Assembly (NCBI GenBank): GCA_022823165.1
Contig: JAJDXR010000044.1
Coordinates: 1-64,000, forward strand
From: Anaerolineae bacterium
GTDB taxonomy: Bacteria; Chloroflexota; Anaerolineae; Aggregatilineales; Phototrophicaceae
Length of the DNA stretch: 64,000 nt
Direction: 5' to 3'
Shown here in pieces: positions 32,392 to 41,473 of this stretch (the first letter of the stretch is position 1; every line of letters begins with the position of its first letter). The position numbers and the translations under genes were made by a program. The notes under the pieces were generated by a model. That model was not told the origin of the DNA. It ran no database searches and saw nothing but the letters and a program-made list of their open reading frames with translations.

Positions 32392-34971
32392 ATGGTTCAC
32401 ATATCCAATCCAAGAATTCAGGATTCAGACCTCATGATTCAGTCACAGACCGCCACCAGCAGACTTCACGACCTCGGTTACAAGATCTTCCTTGACCGCT
32501 ATGCCCAGAAAGACATGACGCGCAGCAGCCTCGCGGTCGGCGATACGGTCATCGTGGTCGTCAACGAGGCGACGGGCCAGCGAGAAATCGGCGCCGTTAC
32601 GGCGCTGCGCCTGCCAAAAGTGACGGTCCAGCTTTTGGAAGGCGAAACGGTCGAGCGCGATCTGGAACATGTGGACAAGCCCATCGAAACGCAGCCGGAG
32701 CAGATGATGGACCGCGTCGCGCGGGGCGTCTCCCAGGTCGAAGCCAGCCCGGCGAAACAAGCCGAATGGAGCGAGAAATTCCGCTGGCTGCTGAATGACT
32801 GGAAGTTCGTGCCCGGCGGGCGCATCCTAACCGCCGCGGGGACCGACCAGGACTTGACCTACTACAATTGTTATGTCGTCCCCTGCCCGCACGATTCACG
32901 CGATGGCATCATGACCACGCTTTCGCAGATGACCGAGATCATGTCGCGCGGCGGCGGGGTCGGCATCAACCTGTCGACTTTGCGTCCTCGTCATGCTTAC
33001 GTCAAAGGTGTCAACGGACGTTCCAGCGGCGCCGTGTCCTGGGGCGGCCTGTACAGCTTCGTCACCGGCCTCATTGAACAGGGGGGCAGCCGCCGCGGCG
33101 CGCTGATGCTGATCCTCAACGACTGGCACCCGGATATATTCAACTTCATCAACAGCAAACGCCAGTCGGGCAATATCACCAACGCCAATATCAGCGTCGG
33201 CGTCTCCGACAAATTGATGGAAGCCATAAAAGCCGATGCCGACTGGGATTTGATCTTCCCCGATTCGCGCGATCCCGACTATGACGAGCTTTGGGACGGC
33301 GATGTTGACACCTGGATGGCCGCCGGACGGCAGGTCATCCATTACAAGACCATCAGAGCGCGCGAGCTCTGGGATGCGATTATCGAAAGCGCCTGGGCCA
33401 GCGCCGAACCGGGCGTCTGGTTCCGCGAGCGCAGCAACAAGATGGCCAACAGCTGGTATTTCAATCCGCAAATCTGCACCAATCCATGCGGAGAGCAGCC
33501 GCTGGGCGCCTTCTCCGTTTGCAATCTGGGCGCCATCAACTTGTCAAAGTTTTATGACCCGGTCAACCACGATGTCGCCTGGGAGGAGCTGCGCCGGACG
33601 GTGGAGTATTCGACCCGCTTCCTCGACAACGTCATCGACACGACGCCCTATTTCTTCGAGGAAAACCGCGCGGTGCAGATGTCCGAGCGGAGAGTCGGCC
33701 TGGGCACGATGGGCATCGCCGAACTGATGCTCAAGCTGGGTGTGCGTTACGGCAGCGACGAATCGGTGGAATTGATCGACGAGATCTATAAAGCGATTGC
33801 CGTTGCTTCCTACGAGACCTCAAGCGAACTGGCCCGGGAAAAAGCCGCCTTCCCCATGTTTGACGCCGAGAAGTTTTTGGAAAGCGGCTTCATGCAAGGC
33901 ATGCCGCAGGCTGTGCGCGAAAAGATCCGCGAAAATGGCATCCGTAACGTTACCCTGCTGACACAAGCGCCGACCGGCACCACGGGGACAATGGTGAATA
34001 CCTCCACGGGCGTGGAACCGTTTTTCTCATGGGTCTATTATCGCAAGGGGCGCCTCGGCTTGCATGAGGAGCAGGTGCCTGTCGTGCAACAATGGCGCGA
34101 CGACAACCCCGATGTCGAAGATTTGCCGGACTACTTCGTCACGGCGATGGACCTGAGTCCGGATGAGCACGTGAAGGTACAGGGCGCGTTTCAGCGCTGG
34201 ATCGACAGCGCCATCAGCAAGACCTGCAATGTGCCCAACGAATACACCGTCGAGCAGGTCAGCGAGTTGTATCAATATATGTATGAGCTCGGCTGCAAAG
34301 GCGGCACCATTTACCGCGACGGCAGTCGCGACGAGCAAGTGCTGATGCTCAAGGGCGATGAGCGCGCCGAAAGCGAGATGAACGATCTCGAATCGACATC
34401 CTCGGCAGAACCCGCCACAACGCCCCACCGTGTCTATCCGCGGCCCGAACGCTTGCAAGGCACATCGGTCAAGACGCAGACGCCCTTTGGCAAAGCCTAC
34501 ATCACCATCAATCGCGATGACCAAGACAATCCCTTTGAAGTATTCGTCGCCATTGGCAAAGCCGGCAGCGATATCCAGGCCGATGCCGAAAGCCTGGGCC
34601 GCATGATTTCGCTGCAACTGCGGACGACCGCGCCGCATAACCGCCGCGAGATGCTCAAGCTGATCATCGAACAGCTGCAGGATATCGGCGGAGCGCGTCC
34701 CATTGGCTTCGGGCCCAAGCGCGTCCTGTCCTTGCCCGATGCGGTAGCGCGCGTTCTGCAGCTCGAGTTCTTCCCCGAGGAAGAGCCACAACAGTTGGAT
34801 CTGCCCATGCAAAGCGGCAAGGCAAGCCTTAACCCAGCCGAGGACGAAAGCGGCACGACTATGAACTCATTCATATCCGGCGCCGACATGTGCCCGGCTT
34901 GCGGCACAATCACGCTGATCCGCGCCGAGAATTGCCGCAAATGTCTGACCTGCGGCTACAGCGAGTGCTAG
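32392..34971 (+). CDS. nrdJ: Class II (adenosylcobalamin-dependent) ribonucleoside-diphosphate reductase
   Basis: 859 residues. LGYKIFLDRYAQKD opens the N-terminal domain; NPCGEQPLGAFSVCNLGAIN holds an active-site cysteine and the CxE region, APTGTTGTMVNTSTGVEPFF the conserved substrate-binding loop, and the C-terminus ends in a cysteine pair repeat (CPACGTITLIRAENCRKC then CGYSEC) that re-reduces the active site or binds zinc. It makes deoxynucleotides aerobically or anaerobically with B12, so this organism needs cobalamin unless it has another reductase. No intein is present. An ATG at 32434 is an alternative start. No cobalamin riboswitch or clear NrdR box was seen in the 260-base leader. 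Confidence 0.96.
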   Translation: MVHISNPRIQDSDLMIQSQTATSRLHDLGYKIFLDRYAQKDMTRSSLAVGDTVIVVVNEATGQREIGAVTALRLPKVTVQLLEGETVERDLEHVDKPIETQPEQMMDRVARGVSQVEASPAKQAEWSEKFRWLLNDWKFVPGGRILTAAGTDQDLTYYNCYVVPCPHDSRDGIMTTLSQMTEIMSRGGGVGINLSTLRPRHAYVKGVNGRSSGAVSWGGLYSFVTGLIEQGGSRRGALMLILNDWHPDIFNFINSKRQSGNITNANISVGVSDKLMEAIKADADWDLIFPDSRDPDYDELWDGDVDTWMAAGRQVIHYKTIRARELWDAIIESAWASAEPGVWFRERSNKMANSWYFNPQICTNPCGEQPLGAFSVCNLGAINLSKFYDPVNHDVAWEELRRTVEYSTRFLDNVIDTTPYFFEENRAVQMSERRVGLGTMGIAELMLKLGVRYGSDESVELIDEIYKAIAVASYETSSELAREKAAFPMFDAEKFLESGFMQGMPQAVREKIRENGIRNVTLLTQAPTGTTGTMVNTSTGVEPFFSWVYYRKGRLGLHEEQVPVVQQWRDDNPDVEDLPDYFVTAMDLSPDEHVKVQGAFQRWIDSAISKTCNVPNEYTVEQVSELYQYMYELGCKGGTIYRDGSRDEQVLMLKGDERAESEMNDLESTSSAEPATTPHRVYPRPERLQGTSVKTQTPFGKAYITINRDDQDNPFEVFVAIGKAGSDIQADAESLGRMISLQLRTTAPHNRREMLKLIIEQLQDIGGARPIGFGPKRVLSLPDAVARVLQLEFFPEEEPQQLDLPMQSGKASLNPAEDESGTTMNSFISGADMCPACGTITLIRAENCRKCLTCGYSEC

Positions 34972-35134
34972 CGCGCCGCGATCGCGCAACAGCAATATAC
35001 GACTCCGAAAGCGTAATCAACAGGGGCGGAAAATAGACCGGGGTCCGCTCAGGCCGGCTTGCCGCTGTACGCGCTGGAATCCGGACTGCTTCCCGACCTA
35101 CTAGGAACGGAACCGCTGAACGAGACTCTCGAAC

Positions 35135-35755
35135 TTGAAACTGGCGAAACGACTCATCATTATCATGCTGCTGGCTGCCGCGCTCTACTTCATCGTTTTC
35201 ATCAGCGCTGTTCACATTTTTGGTACGGTCGACACCGCGCAAGAAGCCGATGCCATTGTCGTATTAGGCGCCGGTTTGCTCCGCGACGGCCGCCCGGGTT
35301 GGTCGCTGGCCCGCCGCAGCCGGCATGCCGCCGATCTCTGGCGCGCCGGCATCGCCCCGACCATCATCTGCACCGGTGGAAAAGCTGAGTCCTTCCCGCG
35401 CTCGGAAGCCGATGCCTGCCGCGAGCTTCTGCAATCCAGCCAGGTCCCAGCCAAGGCTATCCTGCTGGAAGAACAAAGCCGCAGCACCGAGGAGAACGCC
35501 ATCTACAGCCGGCGCATCATCGACCGCCTGGGCATTGAAGATATCGTGCTGGTCAGCGACAGCTACCACATGCTGCGCGCCAACTGGCTGTTTCAGCTGC
35601 AAGGCATCAGATCATATCGCAGCCCGGTACCGGCGCGCCGCATTGGCTCGCCCCTCGCCTATCCCAGCGCGCTCATCCGTGAGTTTCTCGCCTTCAATTG
35701 GCAACTGGTCAAAGAGACCTTCCAGATTCCGGTGACGCACCTGAATGGCGTCTGA
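35135..35755 (+). CDS. YdcF/SanA-family (DUF218) membrane-anchored protein
   Basis: 206 residues. One N-terminal membrane helix (LIIIMLLAAALYFIVFIS) followed by the DUF218 domain: ADAIVVLGAGLLRDG, ICTGGKAE, EEQSRSTEENAIYSRRII and LVSDSYHMLRANWLF. Members such as SanA and ElyC act in envelope integrity, with unclear chemistry. Tail FQIPVTHLNGV. Stands alone, followed by a perfect 9-bp hairpin. A second member of the family lies at 61624-62274. Confidence 0.85.
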   Translation: MKLAKRLIIIMLLAAALYFIVFISAVHIFGTVDTAQEADAIVVLGAGLLRDGRPGWSLARRSRHAADLWRAGIAPTIICTGGKAESFPRSEADACRELLQSSQVPAKAILLEEQSRSTEENAIYSRRIIDRLGIEDIVLVSDSYHMLRANWLFQLQGIRSYRSPVPARRIGSPLAYPSALIREFLAFNWQLVKETFQIPVTHLNGV

Positions 35756-35776
35756 GGACCTGCAATTACGTTTGGC

Positions 35777-35800
35777 CGCGTCAGGAATAGGCCTGACGCG
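35777..35800 (+). terminator. Hairpin after the YdcF-like gene
   Basis: CGCGTCAGG, loop AATAGG, CCTGACGCG: nine perfect pairs 21 bases after the stop. No T-tract follows, so termination would be atypical. Confidence 0.45.
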
Positions 35801-35848
35801 AAATTGCTCGCGCGGGCCAGCGCCCGGCGCATCAAACTGGAGACAGAG

Positions 35849-36634
35849 ATGAGTTCCTATGTATGTATCGGAGTGCCCTACTATTTGGGAGAATCACGAG
35901 CGGATCGCCGCGAAGTGCATGCCCTGCGTCAAGCTGGCATCGCTGACGAACTGGCTGCCGAGTGGATCGACATTGAGCCGGATTTCGCCCGCGGCGATGA
36001 TGCCGTGGTCGCGGTAAACCGCGCGCTTGCCGAGGCGATTCAAACCCATGCGGACAAAATTCCGCTGGTCTTCGCTAACGATTGCACCAGTTGCCTGGGT
36101 ATGGTCAAAGGCTTGGAGCGCCATTCGCCCACCGTGCTCTGGTATGACTCGCATGGTGATTTTAATACGCCCGAGACGACGCCAAGCGGCTTCCTTGGCG
36201 GTATGCCCTTGGCGGCGCTGGTCGGACGCGGCAATCAGCACCTGATGCAAGGCCTTGAGCTGCAGCCGCTGGACGAGTCAGACATCTTCATCACCGATGT
36301 CCGCAATCTGGATCCCGAAGAGAGCGAGATGCTGCGCGCCAGCGATATCACAATTTACAGCACCCTGGAGGCTTTGGAAGCGGCTGAACTACCCGCCCGC
36401 CCCCTTTACATTCACTTCGACACCGATGTGGTCGATTGTGAAGAGATGCCCGCCATGAGCTACCCCGAGCCTGACGGGCCCAGCCTGCGGGAGAGCATCG
36501 AATCGCTGAAGCTGGCGACGGCGCGCAGCCATGTCGCAGGCATTCTGTTCAGCCTCTGGAACAGTACGCTCGACGGCGCCGATGAAGCGATGGCTGCAAC
36601 GCTCAAGCTGATTCGCGCGGTAAAATCGACCTAG
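35849..36634 (+). CDS. Arginase/agmatinase-family (ureohydrolase) protein
   Basis: About 261 residues from ATG 35849, with GGAG seven bases upstream. Manganese motifs: LWYDSHGDFNTPETT (D-x-H-x-D) and IHFDTDVVDCEE (D-x-D). The first motif, GGDHS in arginases, reads FANDCTSCLG, so the leading ligand His is replaced by Cys. Such divergent ureohydrolase-fold proteins also occur in other guanidino-compound hydrolases; substrate unknown. Neighbours give no metabolic clue. Confidence 0.78.
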   Translation: MSSYVCIGVPYYLGESRADRREVHALRQAGIADELAAEWIDIEPDFARGDDAVVAVNRALAEAIQTHADKIPLVFANDCTSCLGMVKGLERHSPTVLWYDSHGDFNTPETTPSGFLGGMPLAALVGRGNQHLMQGLELQPLDESDIFITDVRNLDPEESEMLRASDITIYSTLEALEAAELPARPLYIHFDTDVVDCEEMPAMSYPEPDGPSLRESIESLKLATARSHVAGILFSLWNSTLDGADEAMAATLKLIRAVKST

Positions 36635-36711
36635 AAATTGCCCGCCCTTGACTTGCGTCCGCAACCAATCGGACTTATGCTCTATTTGGAAAATACGGAA
36701 GGCAAGCTGGT

Positions 36712-37035
36712 TTGTACGCTGATAATGAAATCCTGTTTCCTCACTATGCTATCCCGGCTTTGCGCAACCTGCGCGGGCAGAAGTGGCGGCAGCTGATCGA
36801 CAAGATAGCGACCAAGCGCGAGACCAGCGTTGAGGTCATCGCTTTGATGTCGGTCATGATTGAGCTTAACGGCTGTTTGCCCTGTGAAACTGACAGTTAC
36901 CGGGCGATGCGCGGCTGCACAGCCTGCGCCAGGCAGACCTTGCGCCGCTTTAAGGGCAGTGACGAAGAGCTGGTCAGCGCTTACGAGTCGTCCGTGGCCA
37001 AACTGCGTGAGCTAGACCTGGCTTTTGACAGTTGA
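36712..37035 (+). CDS. Small four-cysteine protein of unknown function
   Basis: 107 residues starting at a TTG with GGAAGG about ten bases upstream. Mostly helical, with a central GCLPCETDSYRAMRGCTACA giving CxxC-x10-CxxC spacing, like a zinc or Fe-S site. No family recognised; soluble, no signal peptide. Base use matches neighbouring genes. It precedes the infC promoter by 28 bases and is not part of that operon. Confidence 0.6.
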   Translation: MYADNEILFPHYAIPALRNLRGQKWRQLIDKIATKRETSVEVIALMSVMIELNGCLPCETDSYRAMRGCTACARQTLRRFKGSDEELVSAYESSVAKLRELDLAFDS

Positions 37036-37062
37036 AAGCACAGCGCCCTGACTTATTTATAA

Positions 37063-37092
37063 TTGACAACATCCGATCCGCCATGTTAAACT
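37063..37092 (+). promoter_or_regulatory. Promoter of the infC-rpmI-rplT operon
   Basis: Consensus TTGACA at 37063-37068, 18 bases, then TAAACT (or TTAAAC at 17). A leader of about 45 bases follows before the first possible start of infC. Confidence 0.65.
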
Positions 37093-37143
37093 GCGTACCC
37101 GCGTGGCGGAAAGCTCCGTGCGCGTTAGACTTGGCATAACAAA

Positions 37144-37704
37144 GTGAAGGGTCGTGCAGCGATAGCAAACTCACCGCACAGGATCAACAGGAATATTCGC
37201 GGCGTACGCGAAGTCCGCTTAATTGACGATACCAACACCAATATCGGGGTCGTCAGCATTGGGGCCGCGCAGGATCGGGCTGATGATGCAGGCTTGGATC
37301 TGGTTGAAGTTGCGCCGAAGGCAAACCCGCCGGTTTGCCGGATTATGGATTATGGCAAATTCCAGTACGAACAGCGGCGCAAGGAGCGGAAATCGAAAAA
37401 GAATCAGATCAAAGTTACCGTCAAGGAAATCCAACTGCGCCCCAAGACCGATGAATACCACCTGCAATTTGATATCAAGCGCGCGGAAAAGTGGCTGCTG
37501 GAAGGAAAAAAGGTCAAATTCCGGGTGCGTTTCCGTGGGCGCGAGATTACGCATCAGCATATCGGGCGCGATCGCCTGGGACGAATCGAAGCAGCGTTAA
37601 AAGAAGTAGGCGTGGTGGAGCAGCGTCCGAATATGGAAGGCAGAGACATGCTCATGATTTTGGCGCCTGCCAAAGAAACCAAGCAAAGCACGGAGAAGCA
37701 ATAG
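37144..37704 (+). CDS. infC: Translation initiation factor IF-3
   Basis: Up to 186 residues. The conserved sequence begins RINRNIRGVREVRLIDD and continues LDLVEVAPKANPPVCRIMDYGKF, then KIKVTVKE-like NQIKVTVKEIQLRPKTDEYHL and the C-terminal domain ending MLMILAPAK. IF-3 selects the start codon and keeps subunits apart. The start is odd: no ATG precedes the conserved part. Candidates are GTG 37144, with no ribosome site before it, or ATA 37162, which has GAAGGG about ten bases upstream. E. coli infC uses the rare AUU for autoregulation. Followed at once by rpmI. Confidence 0.93.
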   Translation: MKGRAAIANSPHRINRNIRGVREVRLIDDTNTNIGVVSIGAAQDRADDAGLDLVEVAPKANPPVCRIMDYGKFQYEQRRKERKSKKNQIKVTVKEIQLRPKTDEYHLQFDIKRAEKWLLEGKKVKFRVRFRGREITHQHIGRDRLGRIEAALKEVGVVEQRPNMEGRDMLMILAPAKETKQSTEKQ

Positions 37705-37955
37705 TGCCCCGCAAGAAAAAGACGACTAAGTACAAGTTGAAGACACATAAAGCCACAGCCAAGCGCTTTCGCATGACAGCCACCGGGAAAATTGTGCGCA
37801 CCAAAGGCGGCAAGAGCCACTTGCGCCGGCGGTCCGCCAAGCGCGTCAAGCGCCAGTGGGACAAATCATTGGAAGTCAGTGAGAAAGCCATGCGCCGCCG
37901 CATTCGCCGGCTTGCGCCTTATCTCGGCAAATACAAGGCCAACCCGCCCGCGTAA
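37704..37955 (+). CDS. rpmI: 50S ribosomal protein L35
   Basis: 83 residues starting at a GTG whose first base is the last of the infC TAG. KLKTHKATAKRFRMTATGKI and KSHLRRRSAKRVKRQWDKS are the L35 core. It is longer than the usual 64-66 residues, with about ten extra at the N-terminus (MPRKKKTTKY) and nine at the C-terminus. Part of the large subunit. Confidence 0.93.
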   Translation: MPRKKKTTKYKLKTHKATAKRFRMTATGKIVRTKGGKSHLRRRSAKRVKRQWDKSLEVSEKAMRRRIRRLAPYLGKYKANPPA

Positions 37956-38027
37956 GCTTGGCGAATAGATCGCGATCTTTTGCCCGGCGCAATTTGACGT
38001 CGGGTCGTTCAAGTACGGAGAAACCTC

Positions 38028-38381
38028 ATGGCAAGAACTAAAACCGGCTTTGTCAGGCGCCGCCGGCACAAAAAGGTGCTCAAACTCACCAAGGGCCAGT
38101 GGGGCACGCGCAGCAAGAATTTCAAGCGCGCTAACGAAGCCATGATGCGCAGCCTGTGGTACGCCTATCGCGACCGGCGTCAACGCCGCCGCCAACTGCG
38201 CCGACTATGGATTCAGCGGATTAACGCCGCCGCCCGCCTCAACGGCTTGAAGTACAGCCAGCTGATGCACGGTCTCAGCCGGGCGGGCGTCAGCCTGGAT
38301 CGCAAGAGTCTCGCCGGCATCGCCGTCCACGATGCCGAGACTTTCAGCAAAATCACGGACATCGCCAAGCAAAGCCTCTAG
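38028..38381 (+). CDS. rplT: 50S ribosomal protein L20
   Basis: 117 residues, the standard length: GFVRRRRHKKVLKLTKGQW, SLWYAYRDRRQRRRQLRRLW and INAAARLNGLKYSQLMHGL are hallmark L20 segments. It binds 23S rRNA early in assembly. The 72-base gap to rpmI is wider than elsewhere in the operon. A terminator follows within 30 bases. Confidence 0.96.
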   Translation: MARTKTGFVRRRRHKKVLKLTKGQWGTRSKNFKRANEAMMRSLWYAYRDRRQRRRQLRRLWIQRINAAARLNGLKYSQLMHGLSRAGVSLDRKSLAGIAVHDAETFSKITDIAKQSL

Positions 38382-38408
38382 CGGGCTTTTCAGCAATTTG
38401 CGCCAGCC

Positions 38409-38435
38409 AAAAGGGTCGGGAAACTGACCCTTTTT
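38409..38435 (+). terminator. Rho-independent terminator after rplT
   Basis: AAAAGGGTCGG, GAAA tetraloop, CTGACCCTTTT with one G-T pair, followed by T-rich sequence. Ends the infC operon. Confidence 0.9.
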
Positions 38436-38464
38436 CATTTAGAGAGCCTGATAGAGAGCCTGCC

Positions 38465-39247
38465 GTGGATGCTATCAGCAGCACCCAGAACAAGCGTGTG
38501 CGTTACGTCAAGTCCCTGCAATCCAAAGCGCGACTGCGGCGGCAAGCGCGCAAACTGGTGCTTGAGGGCGACCGTTTGATTGCGGACGCTCTTGCCAGCG
38601 GCGGCAAGCCTGAGCTGGCGCTGTATTCCCTGGAAAACGCCGACTTTGAAGTGATCGCGCGGCTACAAAATACCAGGTGCATGCTGCTGCCGGTAACTCA
38701 CGATGTCCTGTCTTTCGCCAGCGATACACAGCAGCCGCCGGGCATCGTGGCGGTATTCGCGATACCAAAGCCGCCGATCCCGCAGCCGAGCGAGCGGGTG
38801 CTGATCCTTGACGCAGTCCGTGAACCCGGCAACTTGGGAACTATCATGAGGACAGCGGCCGCGGCCGGCGTCGAACTCGCGATTTTGGCGCCCGGCTGCG
38901 TCGATCCTTACAATTCCAAAGTCCTGCGCGCCAGCATGGGCGCGCATTTTCGGCTGCCGGTAGTCGAGGCAGCCTGGCCCGAAATCACGAGCTTCTGCCA
39001 GGATCTTGCCGTCTACGCCTCAAGCGCCGATTCAAACACCGACTACGCGGCCGTCGATTGGCGGCGCGGCTGGGCGCTGATCCTGGGCAACGAAGCGCGC
39101 GGAATCAGCCGCAAAGCCTTCAGCCTGGCGCAGGAAGTCATATCCATTCCCATGTCAGAGTCCTCGGAATCGCTCAATGTAGCCAGCGCCGCCGCCGTAT
39201 TGCTCTTTGAAGCAAGACGCCAGCGCCGCCGCTCAAGCAGCGCGTAA
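38465..39247 (+). CDS. SpoU/TrmH-family RNA 2'-O-methyltransferase
   Basis: 260 residues from GTG 38465. An N-terminal substrate-binding domain (KARLRRQARKLVLEGDRLI) is followed by the SPOUT knot: LDAVREPGNLGTIMRTAAAAG (motif 1), WALILGNEARGIS (motif 2) and SESLNVASAAAVLLFEA (motif 3). It methylates ribose in rRNA or tRNA; the RNA target cannot be read. Genes of this kind often follow rplT, as here, though a terminator stands between. Confidence 0.9.
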   Translation: MDAISSTQNKRVRYVKSLQSKARLRRQARKLVLEGDRLIADALASGGKPELALYSLENADFEVIARLQNTRCMLLPVTHDVLSFASDTQQPPGIVAVFAIPKPPIPQPSERVLILDAVREPGNLGTIMRTAAAAGVELAILAPGCVDPYNSKVLRASMGAHFRLPVVEAAWPEITSFCQDLAVYASSADSNTDYAAVDWRRGWALILGNEARGISRKAFSLAQEVISIPMSESSESLNVASAAAVLLFEARRQRRRSSSA

Positions 39248-39350
39248 GAGCGTAAGCATACGCGCCGGCGCCGCCACTTCAATAGCAGCCCCCGCTGCGG
39301 TAGACTAGCGCGTATGAATCAATAGGCGGACAAGCAGGAGATTGCGAACC

Positions 39351-40748
39351 ATGGCCAGTGAATTTGACCTTGTGGTTTTGGGCGCCGGGCCGGGCGGTTA
39401 TGTAGGCGCTATCCGCGCCGCTCAACTCGGGCTGTCGACAGCGATCGTCGAAAAGAAATATTGGGGCGGTGTCTGTTTGAACGTCGGCTGCATCCCCTCC
39501 AAGGCGCTGCTGCGAAACGCTGAATTGGCTTACATCCTGCAGCATCAGGCAGATACTTTCGGCATCAGCGGCGACTTTTCTTTCGACTATGGCAAAGCCT
39601 TCAAGCGCAGCCGGCGCGTCTCTACAGGCTTGACCAAAGGCGTGCAATTCCTGATGCGCAAGAACAAGATCAAGACCTTCAATGGCTGGGCGACTATCAA
39701 AGACGCCAACAGCCTGACCGTGGACTTAAATGACGGCGCAAGCGAAAGCCTGCGCTTTAAGCATCTGATTATCGCGACCGGCGCCACGACGCGACTGATT
39801 CCAGGCACGGCCCTCAGCGAGCGCGTTGTGACCTACGAAGAGCAGATCATGGAGGACGCGCTGCCCGCCAGTATCATAATCGCCGGCGCCGGCGCAATCG
39901 GCGTGGAATTCGCCTATATCATGCGCAATTACGGCGTCGACGTGACCATGGTCGAATTCCTGGACCGCATCCTGCCGCTGGAGGATCCGGAGGTCAGCGC
40001 GGAATTGGCCAAAGAATTCAAGAAGCTCGGCATCAAGATACTTACCGGCGCCCGCGTCGACGCCATCGACGACCGCGGCCAGCAGGTGCAGGTCAGCGTC
40101 ACACTTGCCGACGACTCGCAAGAGACGCTGGAAGCCGAGCGCGTTTTGCAAGCCATCGGCTTCCAGCCCCGTGTCGAGGGCTACGGGCTGGAGAACGCCG
40201 GCGTCGAACTCAATCCGCAGGGCGGCATCGAAATCAACCAGAAAATGCAGACCAATGTCCCCCACATCTACGCCATTGGCGATGTGACCGCCAAGCTGAT
40301 GCTGGCGCATGTTGCGGAAACGATGGGCATAGTCGCCGCGGAAAATATCGCCGGCGCGCCGAGCGTAACCCTGGACTATGACATGATGCCGCGCGCCACC
40401 TATTGTCAGCCGCAAGTCGCCAGCTTCGGCTACACTGAGGAGCAGGCCGCGGCGCGGGGCTACGAAATCAATGTGGCCAAGTTCCCCTTTCAAGCCAATG
40501 GCAAGGCGCGCGGAATGGGCGATGCCGCCGGCTTCGTCAAAGTGATAAGCGACAAGAAATACGGCGAAATTCTGGGCGCGCATATGATCGGCCACGATGT
40601 TACCGAGCTGCTGCCGGAGTTGACGCTGGCGCGATCCGCCGAACTTACCGCGCAGGAAATCGCCCGCAATGTTCACGCTCACCCGACGCTCAGCGAAGCC
40701 CTGAAAGAAGCCGCGCACGGCCTGGAGGGTCATTTCCTGAATATGTAA
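39351..40748 (+). CDS. lpdA: Dihydrolipoyl dehydrogenase
   Basis: About 465 residues from ATG 39351, ten bases after AGGAG. FAD loop [15 protein letters not shown], redox disulphide [19 protein letters not shown] loop [21 protein letters not shown], and the interface His-Glu in [16 protein letters not shown]. It reoxidises lipoyl groups of 2-oxoacid dehydrogenase or glycine cleavage complexes. No complex subunits are near. TTCAAT-N17-TAGACT about 40 bases upstream may be its promoter. Confidence 0.95.
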   Translation: MASEFDLVVLGAGPGGYVGAIRAAQLGLSTAIVEKKYWGGVCLNVGCIPSKALLRNAELAYILQHQADTFGISGDFSFDYGKAFKRSRRVSTGLTKGVQFLMRKNKIKTFNGWATIKDANSLTVDLNDGASESLRFKHLIIATGATTRLIPGTALSERVVTYEEQIMEDALPASIIIAGAGAIGVEFAYIMRNYGVDVTMVEFLDRILPLEDPEVSAELAKEFKKLGIKILTGARVDAIDDRGQQVQVSVTLADDSQETLEAERVLQAIGFQPRVEGYGLENAGVELNPQGGIEINQKMQTNVPHIYAIGDVTAKLMLAHVAETMGIVAAENIAGAPSVTLDYDMMPRATYCQPQVASFGYTEEQAAARGYEINVAKFPFQANGKARGMGDAAGFVKVISDKKYGEILGAHMIGHDVTELLPELTLARSAELTAQEIARNVHAHPTLSEALKEAAHGLEGHFLNM

Positions 40749-40763
40749 GCGAAGCGCCAATGC

Positions 40764-40779
40764 GCGGAGAACACTCCGC
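40764..40779. terminator. Short hairpin between convergent lpdA and methyltransferase genes
   Basis: GCGGAG, loop AACA, CTCCGC between two convergent stop codons. No T-tract on either side. Confidence 0.35.
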
Positions 40780-40803
40780 AGCGGCAGAGCAGCGCTCGAC
40801 AGT

Positions 40804-41472
40804 TTATTGCCGCCAACAGTCAACGATGAGGCTGGTATAGTTAAGTTGGCCGCCGGCGTTTCGCAGGTCATGCTTGGCGGAGCGACCGACGAAGCCGTCA
40901 TCAGCGCTCCAGGCGCTCTGGTGAAACTGCCCCGCTGCGTCAAAGTACTCAAGCAGCTCAAACTGAAAGTCTTGTTCGCGCATCAAATTGCCAATAAGAT
41001 CGCAAGTGTAAAGCACTTTGTGGTCACTCGCGCCAATGCCGATTCCACCGGGCTGCACACTTCTGATGTAATCAGGATTTGGATGATAACCATCCGGCAC
41101 AGCGATACGGATGCGACCGCCCGGCGTCAGGTACAGCCCCGCGATGTCGAGGAACTCCGCCAGTTCTACTGTAGTAAGATGCTCGAAGACATGTTCAGCC
41201 AGTATTCTGTCGATTGATGCTGCCGGGAACATATCCCGCCAATGATCGCTGTCGCGCGCATCGAAGGCCGGCATATCGGTGGTGATCCAGCCTTGAAAAT
41301 GTGTCTGACCGGCGCCGACGATGATTTTGACCGCTCGCTCAGATTGCATAGCTCGCCTAACCTCGCTGCGGATACGGTCTTGCTCGCGCTTAAGCTGCCG
41401 CTTGCGACGCCATCGCCGCAGCAGCGCCGCGTATATGGGGCGCAACACAACCTTGAACCGTTGCCAGAACAC
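40804..41472 (-). CDS. SAM-dependent methyltransferase-like protein beside glycosyltransferases
   Basis: About 222 residues from a GTG lying one base after the stop of the upstream gene, with GAGG before it. A basic N-terminal helix is followed by a shortened methyltransferase fold: KIIVGAGQTHFQGWITTDM, RILAEHVFEHLTTVELAEFL, LTPGGRIRIAVPDGY. The glycine loop is reduced to GAG, as in other predicted methyltransferases found with surface-polysaccharide genes. It is the last gene of a leftward operon with two membrane glycosyltransferases, so it may modify the same glycan. Confidence 0.7.
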   Translation of the reverse strand: MFWQRFKVVLRPIYAALLRRWRRKRQLKREQDRIRSEVRRAMQSERAVKIIVGAGQTHFQGWITTDMPAFDARDSDHWRDMFPAASIDRILAEHVFEHLTTVELAEFLDIAGLYLTPGGRIRIAVPDGYHPNPDYIRSVQPGGIGIGASDHKVLYTCDLIGNLMREQDFQFELLEYFDAAGQFHQSAWSADDGFVGRSAKHDLRNAGGQLNYTSLIVDCWRQ

Positions 41473-41473
41473 G

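Noticed and set aside
32392..34971. Intein within nrdJ
   Set aside because: Ribonucleotide reductases often host inteins, but the sequence is continuous at normal length.
39726..40961. 411-codon open frame opposite lpdA
   Set aside because: Shadow of the real gene: composition is low-complexity and matches nothing, while lpdA on the other strand has every motif.
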